DNA of 64,000 nucleotides from Gordonia mangrovi. GTDB lineage: Bacteria; Actinomycetota; Actinomycetes; Mycobacteriales; Mycobacteriaceae. Location: the NCBI RefSeq assembly GCF_024734075.1, contig NZ_CP102850.1:4030001-4094000 (forward strand), given 5' to 3'. A program made the translations under genes and the position numbers. Below, in pieces: positions 10,129 through 18,634 of the stretch. The notes under the pieces were generated by a model that saw only the letters and a program-made list of their open reading frames with translations, searched no databases and was not told where the DNA came from. The first letter of the stretch is position 1; each line of letters opens with the position of its first letter.

Positions 10129-11012
10129 GTCACCAGCCGGTCCAGGCCCTCGCGGGTGACACGGTCGAGGTCTTCGCGGTACTTCAGCACCGCGCCCAGC
10201 GTCGCCGCGGCGATCTCGGCATCGAGCACGTCACGATCGAGTTCGCGCAGCGCGCGCGCCCAGTCCAGGGTCTCGGCGACACCCGGCGGTTTGAGCAATT
10301 CCAGGCGCCGAAGTGCGTGGATGGCGTGGGCCACCTGTGCGGCGAGGTCGCCACCGATACCCGGGATGCGGCGGTGCAGAATGGCGATCTCGCGGTCCAG
10401 CGCGGGGTGCTCGAGCCAGTGGTAGAGGCAGCGCCGCTTGAGGGCGTCGTGTACCTCGCGGGTGCGGTTGGAGGTCAGGATCGTCAGGGGCGGTGTGGTG
10501 GCCCGGATGTGTCCGAGCTCAGCGATCGTGACCGCGTTCTCATCCAGCAGTTCCAGCAGGAAGGCCTCGAATTCGTCGTCGGCGCGGTCGATCTCGTCGA
10601 CCAGCAGCACGCAGGGCGCCTCGGTGAGGGCGCGCAGCAATGGCCGGGCGAGCAGGAATCGTTCGGTGTAGAGAGAACTCTCGGCAGCTTCGGCATCGAG
10701 GGAGCCTGCGCTTGCCGCCTCGAGTGTGCGCAGGTGCAGCAGCTGCCGGGGAAAGTCCCAGTCGTAGAGCGCTTGTGAGGCATCGATGCCCTCGTGGCAT
10801 TGCAGCCGGATCAGTGGCAATTCGAGTGCCTGGGCCAGGCCCACCGCGAGGGAGGTCTTGCCGGTTCCGGGTTCGCCCTCGCAGAACAGCGGGCGGCCCA
10901 TCCGCAGTGCGAGGAAGGCGGCCATGGCCAGCCCGCTATCGGCGAGGTAGCCGGTCGATTCGAGGGCCTCCGCCAGGTCACCCGGTGAGCGCGGGACGTG
11001 TGCATCGGTCAC
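10125..11012 (-). CDS. MoxR-family AAA+ ATPase, CoxD-like
   Basis: A 295-residue AAA+ ATPase with Walker A GEPGTGKT, Walker B LLVDEIDRAD, sensor-1 TSNRTRE and a C-terminal lid. MoxR ATPases work with VWA proteins to activate metal enzymes; the adjacent VWA gene and the cox subunits fit this role. It is the first gene of the operon (this gene, VWA, small, large, medium, CoxG). The GTG start at 11012 is the only in-frame candidate near the domain start. The divergent Rieske gene begins 180 bases away, so the operon promoter lies in that gap. Confidence 0.88.
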   Translation of the reverse strand: MTDAHVPRSPGDLAEALESTGYLADSGLAMAAFLALRMGRPLFCEGEPGTGKTSLAVGLAQALELPLIRLQCHEGIDASQALYDWDFPRQLLHLRTLEAASAGSLDAEAAESSLYTERFLLARPLLRALTEAPCVLLVDEIDRADDEFEAFLLELLDENAVTIAELGHIRATTPPLTILTSNRTREVHDALKRRCLYHWLEHPALDREIAILHRRIPGIGGDLAAQVAHAIHALRRLELLKPPGVAETLDWARALRELDRDVLDAEIAAATLGAVLKYREDLDRVTREGLDRLVT

Positions 11013-11192
11013 GCCGCGAGCCTATGCCCACGCGTCGACCCAGATGGCCGAGACGGCCGACTTCGTCGGTTCGGTCGTCGTACCTGCCGGGCGGCGACGC
11101 GCTGGGGAATCCGTTGCTCCGGGTGTGCGGAGCCCCGACCTTTGGCACGATGAACGCAGATCATGCGAGCCCATCCACAGCCCGGGAGAAAC

Positions 11193-11636
11193 ATGAGCAA
11201 CGCCAACATCCCCACCGGTATCGGACGACGCAAGGTGCTCGGAGGTGCGGCGGCTGCTGTCGCCGGCGCGGCCGCACTCGCGGCGTGCGGCTCCGACGAC
11301 AGCAGCGAGTCCTCCACGACGGCCTCGGCCGCCGAATCGTCCGGCGATGGTGGGGTTCTGCCCGACGCGGCGTCGATCGCCGTCGGCGGAGGTGTGGTGA
11401 TGGATCTGGTGAAGACCGTCGTCACCCACCCTGCGGATGGCGAGTACAAGGCGTTCTCGGCGGTGTGCACCCACAAGGGCTGCACGGTCAGCGATGTCAC
11501 CGACAACGAGATCATCTGCCCCTGCCACAACAGCAAGTTCTCCGCCTCCGACGGCAGTGTCATCGAGGGGCCGGCCACCGAACCGCTGGCGTCGCGGCCG
11601 GTCAGTGTCGCTGACGGGAAGATCACGCTCGGCTGA
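11193..11636 (+). CDS. Rieske [2Fe-2S] lipoprotein
   Basis: A 147-residue exported Rieske protein. The N-terminus has a twin-arginine pair (Arg12-Arg13) and a lipobox LAAC with Cys32, so it is likely exported folded by Tat and lipid-anchored outside the membrane. The cluster ligands are Cys92-x-His94 and Cys109-x2-His112, with Cys97 and Cys111 placed for the usual disulfide. The start at 11193 is preceded by GGGAGAA (11184-11190). It is divergent from the cox-type operon, and could pass electrons for a periplasmic or quinone-linked chain; a link to the cox enzyme is only suggested by position. Confidence 0.9.
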   Translation: MSNANIPTGIGRRKVLGGAAAAVAGAAALAACGSDDSSESSTTASAAESSGDGGVLPDAASIAVGGGVVMDLVKTVVTHPADGEYKAFSAVCTHKGCTVSDVTDNEIICPCHNSKFSASDGSVIEGPATEPLASRPVSVADGKITLG

Positions 11637-11652
11637 TCAGCCAACCGCAGCC

Positions 11653-11685
11653 CGGCTCCGTGGCGGGTCGGCCGTGCCGGAGCCG
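11653..11685. terminator. possible bidirectional hairpin
   Basis: Inverted repeat CGGCTCCG / CGGAGCCG (8 base pairs) with a 17-base loop, between the convergent Rieske and PE-PPE-type genes. There is no T-tract on either side, so a role as terminator is only plausible from position. Confidence 0.3.
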
Positions 11686-11689
11686 AAGG

Positions 11690-13309
11690 TCAGCTGCCGG
11701 ACTGTCCGGACGCGCCGGCGTCACCCTCGGACGAGGTGGTCTCACCTGTGTCCTCGTCGGACGACGGCCCCGCGTCGTCTGAGGTGTCGGAGGTGATGGC
11801 GCCACCGGACTCGGCCTCGCCACCGGACTCGGCCTGGCCACCGGACTCCGACTCGGCCGCCGGCTTCGTTGCCTCGCCAGAGGGGGCGGTGGTGGAGCCC
11901 GCCTCGGACGTCGGGTCGACCGATTGGCTGTCGGCGGTTGGTGCGGAATCGTCCGTACCAGAGTTCGGGGCCGGCTCGCGCTCCACTTCCTCGGTGGGGG
12001 TCGGTGCGGTCGGACCACCCGGAGTGGACTCGGCCGGTGCGCCGCCCGTCGGCTCGGGTGTCGTGGTTGTCGGGTCGCTGCCGGTTTTCGGTGCGGTGCG
12101 TGTTGTCGGTGTGGGGTCGAGGTTGTCGGCGTCGTCCACCGCCGGCGCCGCAGCGCCGGTTGCCGCCGCCGCGGACATCGTCACGCGGTACGACGGGGAG
12201 GGTGGCGCGGGCGGCTCTTCGACGACCGGGACGCTCGCATTGCCGACCTCGGGTCGTTGCAGCGGGTAGAAGATCTCGGCCTGCCGATTCCAGTTCTCGA
12301 TGTCGTCGTCGGTGTAGGAGATGCCCAGTTCGTCGTACACCCACTGGGTGGCCACCGCGAGCGGGTGTCCGACGTCGTACACCTCGTATCGCGTGTCGCC
12401 GTCGACACTGTGGTAGATCGTTGGCGCATCGTAATTGTCGATGTCGGCGTAGGTGCTGGGGCCATTGCCGGTGTGGATGGTGAGAAAGCCTGCAGCATCG
12501 ACGATCAACGACGACACGGGGCGGCACCAGACCCATTGGAAGTTCGCGACCGGGTCGCCGACGATGATCACCGAGGTCACGGGGGTGTCCCCGGTTGCCC
12601 CGGGGTCGCGGGCGCCGTCGGACTCGATACCGATAACGGTCGCGACCTGAGGCAGGATCGGCATGTCTGCCAGCCACGGTTTGATTCCCCAGGGGCTCCG
12701 CGGATCCGAGACCAGAACGACGCGGGTCTGCGAAGGATCGAGGTAGCCTTCCTGGTGGGCGATCTCGGCGGCGTTCCCGACCGCATCAGCGCCCTGTGAA
12801 TACCCGGTGTACACGACAAGGGGAGGACCGCCCGAAGCGGCCGCGTCGAATGCCCGCATCACCTCGAGGTTGCGGTCGATGGCGACCGTTTTCGAGTCGT
12901 CGTACAGCGGGGCGAGGAAGGGCAACTGTCCGGACTTGCCGGCGATGATGGGCCCGAAGGATTCGGGATAGTTCACCACCAGGGTCGTCCGGCTGCCCAT
13001 CAGCGGATAGATCCGGGGGAAGAGAGTGGCGTCATCGGTTCCCGGCGTCACGACAATGATCGCGTTTCCGGGAACGTCGTCGAAGAAGTCGAGGCCGTTC
13101 TGGTCGTCGGTCGCGTCGTAGACGACGCCATCGTCGATCAGGTCATCAACGACGGCTGTGGCGCCCGCCGCCGCGGGTCCGAGGGGGCCGAGCGTCGCGA
13201 TACAGATGGCGCCGGCGACAGCCGAGATCGCCGTGGCACGCGTCGACGTACTCCGGAATCGGCTCGCTGACCACTGTGGGGGTCGGCGATGCTTACCCCG
13301 ATGCGCCAA
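11690..13309 (-). CDS. PE-PPE-domain-type secreted alpha/beta hydrolase with acidic tail
   Basis: A 539-residue protein. A signal-like N-terminus (basic, then hydrophobic about 25-50) precedes an alpha/beta hydrolase domain of the kind found at the C-terminus of mycobacterial PE and PPE proteins (serine elbow GYSQGA; later PVANFQWVWCRP and the YHSVDG region). From about residue 380 the chain is low-complexity, rich in Pro, Thr, Ser, Glu and Gly, with repeated ESGG blocks encoded by 18-base tandem repeats; this looks like a surface spacer. The start is a TTG with GGAG about 9 bases upstream; no ATG or GTG precedes the signal. Probably a cell-envelope esterase. Confidence 0.78.
   Translation of the reverse strand: MAHRGKHRRPPQWSASRFRSTSTRATAISAVAGAICIATLGPLGPAAAGATAVVDDLIDDGVVYDATDDQNGLDFFDDVPGNAIIVVTPGTDDATLFPRIYPLMGSRTTLVVNYPESFGPIIAGKSGQLPFLAPLYDDSKTVAIDRNLEVMRAFDAAASGGPPLVVYTGYSQGADAVGNAAEIAHQEGYLDPSQTRVVLVSDPRSPWGIKPWLADMPILPQVATVIGIESDGARDPGATGDTPVTSVIIVGDPVANFQWVWCRPVSSLIVDAAGFLTIHTGNGPSTYADIDNYDAPTIYHSVDGDTRYEVYDVGHPLAVATQWVYDELGISYTDDDIENWNRQAEIFYPLQRPEVGNASVPVVEEPPAPPSPSYRVTMSAAAATGAAAPAVDDADNLDPTPTTRTAPKTGSDPTTTTPEPTGGAPAESTPGGPTAPTPTEEVEREPAPNSGTDDSAPTADSQSVDPTSEAGSTTAPSGEATKPAAESESGGQAESGGEAESGGAITSDTSDDAGPSSDEDTGETTSSEGDAGASGQSGS
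11801..11854. repeat. three 18-bp tandem repeats in the acidic tail
   Basis: Unit GCCACCGGACTCGGCCTC on the plus strand, starting at 11801, 11819 and 11837; the third copy is diverged. On the coding (minus) strand they encode repeated Glu-Ser-Gly-Gly blocks near the C-terminus of the PE-PPE-type hydrolase. Length variation between strains is likely. Confidence 0.8.
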
Positions 13310-13588
13310 GGTCGTTATCTCCGTCAGTAGGTGGCGGTGGGCTGTGCAGGACAGATGAGTGCCGTGCGATGCCCGATACTTCTGATCACGTTACGGAGAT
13401 TCGACATAGCAAATCCATCGATCAAATGAATGAAACTGAATTGACGATTTGGGTAGCTGAACCTGTCATGGGCGCGCGTAGTCGGATTGTGGGACCTCAG
13501 ATGGCACGTTTCGGCGACCGGCCGGACCGGTCGGTTAGGGGCGTCGTGCATGGTTCCGGCCTCGCGTGCGAGGCGCCGCGCAGCGCCA

Positions 13589-15043
13589 CTACGGGTGTCG
13601 GCAGCGATAGTCGCGGTAGCGGAAGATCCGGTGTACCCGCGGGGTCGCTGCGCAGAGGGTCTCGCGCACCGTGGGTGCGGGTGCGACAACCGCAGGTGCC
13701 GGTCCGACGCCGCGCACCCGCCTCACGTCGACTGGGCTTTCACCACCCTCCGTGCGTTCGCCGACGACGAGGTGTTCGAGCCGGCTCACGTTGGCGGGGC
13801 CGTGTGCCGACCCGGCGTTGCCGGCGCAGGCGTGTGACGAAGGGTGGGCGGGTGACGAAGGGCTGTCGTGGGGTGGGGGTGCGTCGCAACGTGCGGTCCG
13901 CGGTGGTGGTGTCGATTCGCCATCGTCGCCGGACTCGTCCGCAGGCGTCTGGTCGGGGGAGGAGTCTGCCGTATCCGAGTGTGCAGCAGCCGGTTCGGTG
14001 GGCTCGGTGGGCTCGGCGGGGCGGGTGTATCCCCCGGTCTCTGTGACGGGTTCGGCAGGCCGCCGGTGGGTCTCGGGGATGTCTTGGTCGACGGGTTCGG
14101 TTTGCGTGGTCGTGCGGGTGCGGGCGGTGCAGGTGTCGTAACCGCATTCGCATTGCAGGCGCACGTCGGGGACGCCGTGGATTTCGGCGAGGGCGATGGC
14201 GCGGCGGTGTCCGACGCGGCGGGGGTCGCGGCGGCAGACGCGTTCGTCGAGGAGGTCGGCGATGCGGTGTTGTAGGTGGATGGCGTGTTCGGCGCTCAGG
14301 CAGGCCGACATCTCCATGTGGCCGAAGGCTTCTTTGGCGAAGGTGACGTTCTGGAAGGCTCGAGCCACGTCCTCGCGGGCTTGGGCGTGGGCGTCGGGGT
14401 CCAGGCTGATCAGTGCGCTGTCGAGTTCGTCGCGTAGCACGGTGTCGGGGGTGGGCCGGTAGGCCAGTTCCAGCGCGATGTCCTCGAAATCGATGGGCGC
14501 CTGGGCCGGGTCCTCGAGTGCCTCGTCTGCGACTGGGTCGTCCGGGGAGTCCGGGTGGTCGTCGGTGCCGAGGTTGGGTCGGGGGCCGAGCGCTGCGTCG
14601 ATGATCTCGTTGATGCGTTCGCGCAGATTGCCTGTGGGCGCGATTTGGGAGCTCTTGGCCAGCTCGGTGACGCGGTGGGTGCTGAAGTCCCCGGCGAGGT
14701 AGGCCAACCGGATCTTGGGCAGGTGCGCCAGCATCTGCGCGAGCGAGGACCATTCGCCGGCTTTGCCGCGGGTGATACCCAGTTGCAGGGAGATCTCGCC
14801 GATGGCGTATTTGTGGGCCTTGGTGTGGGAGCGGGAGGTGGCGTGCGGGCCTTGGCCGTTCATGCGGTCGTTGTAGGCGCGGTCGCCGATCATGCCGGCG
14901 CCGAGCACGGCTCGTGCCTCGGACTGGCGGCTCAGGCGCAGCATGTCGCGCACGCCGTCGGTGTAGGCCATCTCCTCGGCGACACCGTCGAGCGGCGCCG
15001 ACAACACCGTGTCGTCGGCGTCATGATCGGTGAAGGAGAACAC
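13589..15043 (-). pseudogene. DUF222 (13E12-type) gene cut off at the HNH motif
   Basis: A 484-residue DUF222 protein, paralogous to the complete gene at the right end of the window (both start MF-x-FTD-x-x-ADD and share the GEISLQLG-TKAGEW region). It ends with TAG directly after R-C-R-H-P, the first half of the zinc Cys/His element where the HNH nuclease domain should continue; the bases beyond give no HNH in any frame I could read. The last about 90 residues before the stop are also unusual, Pro/Arg-rich sequence. I therefore read it as a decayed, nuclease-less copy. GTG start at 15043 has GAGAGGT upstream, as in the paralog. A shorter functional protein cannot be excluded. Confidence 0.65.
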
Positions 15044-15171
15044 GAAACGACCTCTCGGCGCAGGCATGCGGGTGGGAAACAGGAACTACGGTCAGGCTAA
15101 CGGGTGGGTACGACAAGAATCGTCGGCTGTGGTCAGGCGGAGAAACCGTGGCGGGCAGATCGGACACATTC

Positions 15172-15194
15172 AGAGTATCGACGGGGTCTGACAA
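15172..15194 (-). promoter_or_regulatory. RecA-independent DNA-damage (PafBC-type) promoter match
   Basis: On the minus strand the bases read TTGTCAGAC, 8 bases, then TACTCT. This fits the mycobacterial consensus tTGTCRgtg-N8-TAnnnT at every core position. It lies about 130 bases upstream of the GTG of the truncated DUF222 gene. The other DUF222 gene has the same element. The 15044-15405 stretch holds nothing else I can support. Confidence 0.6.
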
Positions 15195-15405
15195 GATCAG
15201 ATCGGCGCCAACGGCATTCGCGAGCACGTTCGGAGCATGTCGACAGGGTAGCCATCCCCATGGACAACTTCAGGTCTGACAACGCCGCAATCGTCGGTGG
15301 CCATCGGTGTGAATCAGGCTGGAAAAGCAACGAATTCAGGATACCGGTCGGCGCCGACAAGCGTCCCTCGAAGTATGTTGTGCCGCAGAAGTCTTAGGGA
15401 GCCGG

Positions 15406-16368
15406 CTAGAGTGTCGACGAGTTTCGTTCGCCACGTTCGCCCACGAATCGTGTGACGAGGTCACCCACCAACTCAGCGTTGCGGAACCACGGGGCGTGAC
15501 CGCTGGGCACCAGATGCAGCTGCGCATCGGTCAGGTACGTGGCCGCTCGGCGAGCCACCTCCGGCGAGCCAAACGGATCGTTGTCGCCCCAGATCATCAG
15601 CACGGGATGATCCACCTGTGCCAGTTGTGGTTCGGTCAGACTGATCTCGGGGCGCACCCGGCCCAGCCGCATCACCGCACGCATCAGTCCGAGGAAGCTG
15701 TCGGCGTAGGCGGGCAGGCGCTCGCAGGTAACCAGGACATCGCGGATCTCGTCGAGCCCGGACACATCCTCGTGGACCGACGCGAACACCCGGCCGGCCT
15801 GGCGGGCCGACGGTGGCTGCATCCTCAGCATCGCCCGCCCGATCCCGGGCACCGACATCAGGCGCATCGGTGCGGGCGCGGTAGTGCCGAGTATGTGTGC
15901 CGGACATCCCACCATGACCTGCGCGACCACAGTCCCGGGGTGATCCAGCGAGAGCCAGGTCGACCAGAGCGACCCCTGTGACTGGGTCACGAACTGGGCG
16001 TTTCGGCACCCGATGCCGTCGAGAAGTTGCGCCAGGAACCCGACGACCAGCGGGCGCAGCGGCTGGTGTGGGTAGTCCACGGGATCAGTCAGACCGAAGC
16101 CCGGCAGATCAACGGCATAGAGGGTGTGGCCCCGGAGCTCTGGCATCAAGGGCACCCAGAAGGCAGCGGGGATCAGACCGCCGATCACCATGATCAGTGG
16201 TGGGCCGTGGCCGGCGACCAGGACGTGTGCCCGACCGCTGATGGCCGGTATGTCGATGAACCGCGACTGCGCCCGTACCCCGAAGCGGTCGAGCAGCCGT
16301 TGCTGGGCGTCGAGGAACTCGCCGACGGCGATGGTGGAGTGGCGGTCGTGTGGCGTTGAGCTGGTCAT
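15406..16368 (-). CDS. alpha/beta hydrolase
   Basis: A 320-residue cytoplasmic alpha/beta-fold hydrolase. The nucleophile elbow reads VTQSQGS, so the usual first Gly is Thr; the acid is in IWGDNDPFG and the His in PSGHAPW near the C-terminus. HGPPLIMVIGG near residue 55 marks the oxyanion strand. The ATG at 16368 was chosen because the conserved domain starts soon after it. The N-terminal 25 residues are polar. Substrate unknown. Divergent from nhaC. Confidence 0.82.
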   Translation of the reverse strand: MTSSTPHDRHSTIAVGEFLDAQQRLLDRFGVRAQSRFIDIPAISGRAHVLVAGHGPPLIMVIGGLIPAAFWVPLMPELRGHTLYAVDLPGFGLTDPVDYPHQPLRPLVVGFLAQLLDGIGCRNAQFVTQSQGSLWSTWLSLDHPGTVVAQVMVGCPAHILGTTAPAPMRLMSVPGIGRAMLRMQPPSARQAGRVFASVHEDVSGLDEIRDVLVTCERLPAYADSFLGLMRAVMRLGRVRPEISLTEPQLAQVDHPVLMIWGDNDPFGSPEVARRAATYLTDAQLHLVPSGHAPWFRNAELVGDLVTRFVGERGERNSSTL

Positions 16369-16675
16369 ATATCGACGGTATGAGCCGTTCGACGAGCCGT
16401 CATCGGTCGAATTCCCCATTGTCGCGCCGACCGCTGTGGGTGGACCTTCGTATGCCGGTCGGCCGACGCTGCGAGTAGATGCCCAGCCACCGGAACCCCC
16501 GGTCGGACTCGAATCGGCCGGGAGGAAACCCAGCCGAATCCAGCTGAGTGGATTAGCGTAAGTGCTGGTACACGCCCCGTGACCCTTGCGCGTCGGGTCC
16601 GAGGGCAACGTCACGTCGCAGTACGGGCCTTGCGTTTCGTTCCGTCTGCCACCATGCGAATGGGAGCGATCGGAC

Positions 16676-18232
16676 ATGGCCGACGAGAACTCCGAGCGAC
16701 GGGAACGCGTACTGCGGCCACCAAGGTTCTGGCAGGCACTGATCCCCTTGGTGTTCCTCGTCGTGGCGCTGGCACTGGCCATCACGCTGTACGGCGAGGA
16801 CGCCGTCTACGGCCCGGTGCAGGTCGCGCTGCTCCTGTCCGCCGCCCTGGCCGCCCAGGTCGGCTACTTCAACGGGCACACCATCTCCGACCTGACCAAG
16901 GCCGCGGTCGACAGCGTCGCTTCCGCGATGGGCGCGATCTTCATCCTCTTCTCGGTGGGCGCGCTGATCGGCACATGGAACATGTCCGGGACCATCGCCA
17001 CGTTGGCCGACTGGGGGATTCGGGTCCTGAACCCGGATTTCTTCTACGTCGCCGCCACCATCCTGTGCGCGGTCATCGCGGTGTCGGTCGGCAGCTCATG
17101 GACGGTGATGGGCACGATCGGGGTGGCACTGGTCGCGGTGGCCGAAGGGCTTGGTCTGAGCACGGCCATGGCTGCCGGAGCGGTCATCTCCGGCGCGTAC
17201 TTCGGCGACAAGATGTCGCCGCTGTCGGAGACGACGAACCTGGCCGCGGGCATCGCCGGGGCCGATCTGTTCAAACATATCCGGTCGATGATGGCCACCA
17301 CCGTCCCATCCATCCTGATCACCCTGGGCATCTATCTGATCCTGGGGTTCCGGGCCAATCCCGCCGGGGGGATCGACACCCCGGAGGAACTCAACGACAT
17401 CGAGGCCCTGTTCAACATCAACGTCGCGACCCTCATCCCGCTGCTCGTGGTGGTCGTCCTGGCGCTGCGCAAGATTCCGCCGATGTTCGCGATCCTCGGC
17501 GGGGCACTGGCCGGTGGGCTGCTGGCGATCATCCTGCAGCCCGATGTGGTCCGCGCCTTCGTCGACGACGACTCGCTGGGCACACCGTTGGTGATGCTCA
17601 AGGGTGTCTGGGACGCGATGGCGACCGGCTACGTCGCCGACACCGGCGTGGAGGCCGTGGACGACCTGCTCAGCGGCGGTGGCATGGAGAGCATGCTGAA
17701 CACCGTCTGGTTGATCATCACGGCGCTCGCGTTCGGCGGAATCATGAACCACACCGGGTTCCTGGGCAAACTGATCGAACCGTTGCGCAAGCGCACCAAG
17801 AGCCCGCGGGGCGCGATGGCCTCGACCGGCAGTACCGCGATCGGACTCAACGTGGTCGCCGGTGACCAGTACCTGGCCCTGGTGCTGACCGGGAACGTGT
17901 TCAAGGAGGAGTTCCGCAAGCGGGGCATCGCACCGCAGACACTGTCCCGGCAGATGGAGGACACCGCGACGGTCACCTCTGTGCTGGTTCCGTGGAACTC
18001 CTGCGGCGCCTACGCCTCTGGGGTCCTGAACGTGACGACGATCGCCTACCTGCCGTTCGCGTTCTTCAACTGGATCAACCCGCTGATCTCGTTCATCTAC
18101 GCGGCCTTCGGCATCGCCATCCAGAAGACCGAACCGGGTGAGGGCGCTGCGCCGCAGCTGGCGGAGGCGTCGTTCTACGGCGTGTCCGGCCAGGATGCCG
18201 AGGAGGTCCCCGAGGATGGTTCGAAGCCCTGA
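16676..18232 (+). CDS. nhaC: NhaC-family Na+/H+ antiporter
   Basis: A 518-residue membrane protein with about 11-12 helices and the NhaC signature SGAYFGDKMSPLSETTNLA about residue 180. It exchanges sodium (or, in related proteins, lactate/malate) for protons across the cytoplasmic membrane. The ATG at 16676 is preceded by GGGAG (16662-16666); longer frames upstream overlap the divergent hydrolase promoter. The C-terminal tail of about 35 residues is acidic and cytoplasmic. The tRNA gene follows in the opposite orientation 15 bases after the stop. Confidence 0.9.
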   Translation: MADENSERRERVLRPPRFWQALIPLVFLVVALALAITLYGEDAVYGPVQVALLLSAALAAQVGYFNGHTISDLTKAAVDSVASAMGAIFILFSVGALIGTWNMSGTIATLADWGIRVLNPDFFYVAATILCAVIAVSVGSSWTVMGTIGVALVAVAEGLGLSTAMAAGAVISGAYFGDKMSPLSETTNLAAGIAGADLFKHIRSMMATTVPSILITLGIYLILGFRANPAGGIDTPEELNDIEALFNINVATLIPLLVVVVLALRKIPPMFAILGGALAGGLLAIILQPDVVRAFVDDDSLGTPLVMLKGVWDAMATGYVADTGVEAVDDLLSGGGMESMLNTVWLIITALAFGGIMNHTGFLGKLIEPLRKRTKSPRGAMASTGSTAIGLNVVAGDQYLALVLTGNVFKEEFRKRGIAPQTLSRQMEDTATVTSVLVPWNSCGAYASGVLNVTTIAYLPFAFFNWINPLISFIYAAFGIAIQKTEPGEGAAPQLAEASFYGVSGQDAEEVPEDGSKP

Positions 18233-18247
18233 GGTGTCGCTCACCCG

Positions 18248-18321
18248 TGCCCCCAGTCGGACTCGAACCGACACTGGGCGGATTTTAAGTCCGCTGCCTC
18301 TGCCAATTGGGCTATAGGGGC
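18248..18321 (-). tRNA. tRNA with anticodon UAA (Leu by codon), short variable loop
   Basis: A 74-base cloverleaf on the minus strand: acceptor stem GCCCCTA/TGGGGGC, D arm GCC...GGC, anticodon stem GCGGA/TCCGC with loop CTTAAAA (anticodon TAA), 5-base variable loop CCAGT, T arm GTCGG-TTCGAGT-CCGAC, discriminator A. CCA is not encoded. By codon the tRNA should read UUA (Leu). Bacterial leucine tRNAs normally have a long, class II variable arm; this one has a short class I loop, which is odd, though actinobacterial exceptions may exist. Confidence 0.85.
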
Positions 18322-18370
18322 GTGATCGACAACCAGCATGGCACGGGCCCGCTCGCGCTCGGTCGCCGAC

Positions 18371-18634
18371 CTATGCCGTTTCGGTGTACTCGGCGAACCC
18401 GTACTGCTCGTGCGGGCCGATCGCCGCGAATTCGAACAGACCGCCGCGAAGCAGTTCGCCACCCCGAGGTTGGGGTAGACCCCCAGGCCGATGCTGGGCT
18501 ATGGCGAATCAGATTCCGGCCCATGACAGTTGAAGTAGCACCGGTTGTAGCAGTTTCGGTCGGAGGCCTCCACGTGTTCCGATGACCTCGGCGATCTGGT
18601 GGATGGGGTGGTCGGCCATCGGCGACAGAGTCAT
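18371..18634 (-). pseudogene. decayed remnant downstream of the phosphotransferase gene
   Basis: An ATG at 18634 overlaps the phosphotransferase stop (ATGA), so it was once translationally coupled. The first 18 codons read MTLSPMADHPIHQIAEVI, then the sense continues in another frame as SDRNCYNRCYFNCHG, is stopped by TAG (18499-18501), continues as GLGVYPNLGV, and a third frame near the end reads FEFAAIGPHEQYGFAEYTE before TAG at 18371. The pattern SDRN-x-YNR-x-YFN reminds me of an uncharacterised actinobacterial family. At least two frameshifts and one nonsense codon, plus probable internal deletion. Function lost. Confidence 0.5.

Noticed and set aside
15104..15397. 97-codon plus frame in the gap upstream of the truncated DUF222 gene
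   Set aside because: No ribosome site or family, and it overlaps the promoter element on the other strand.
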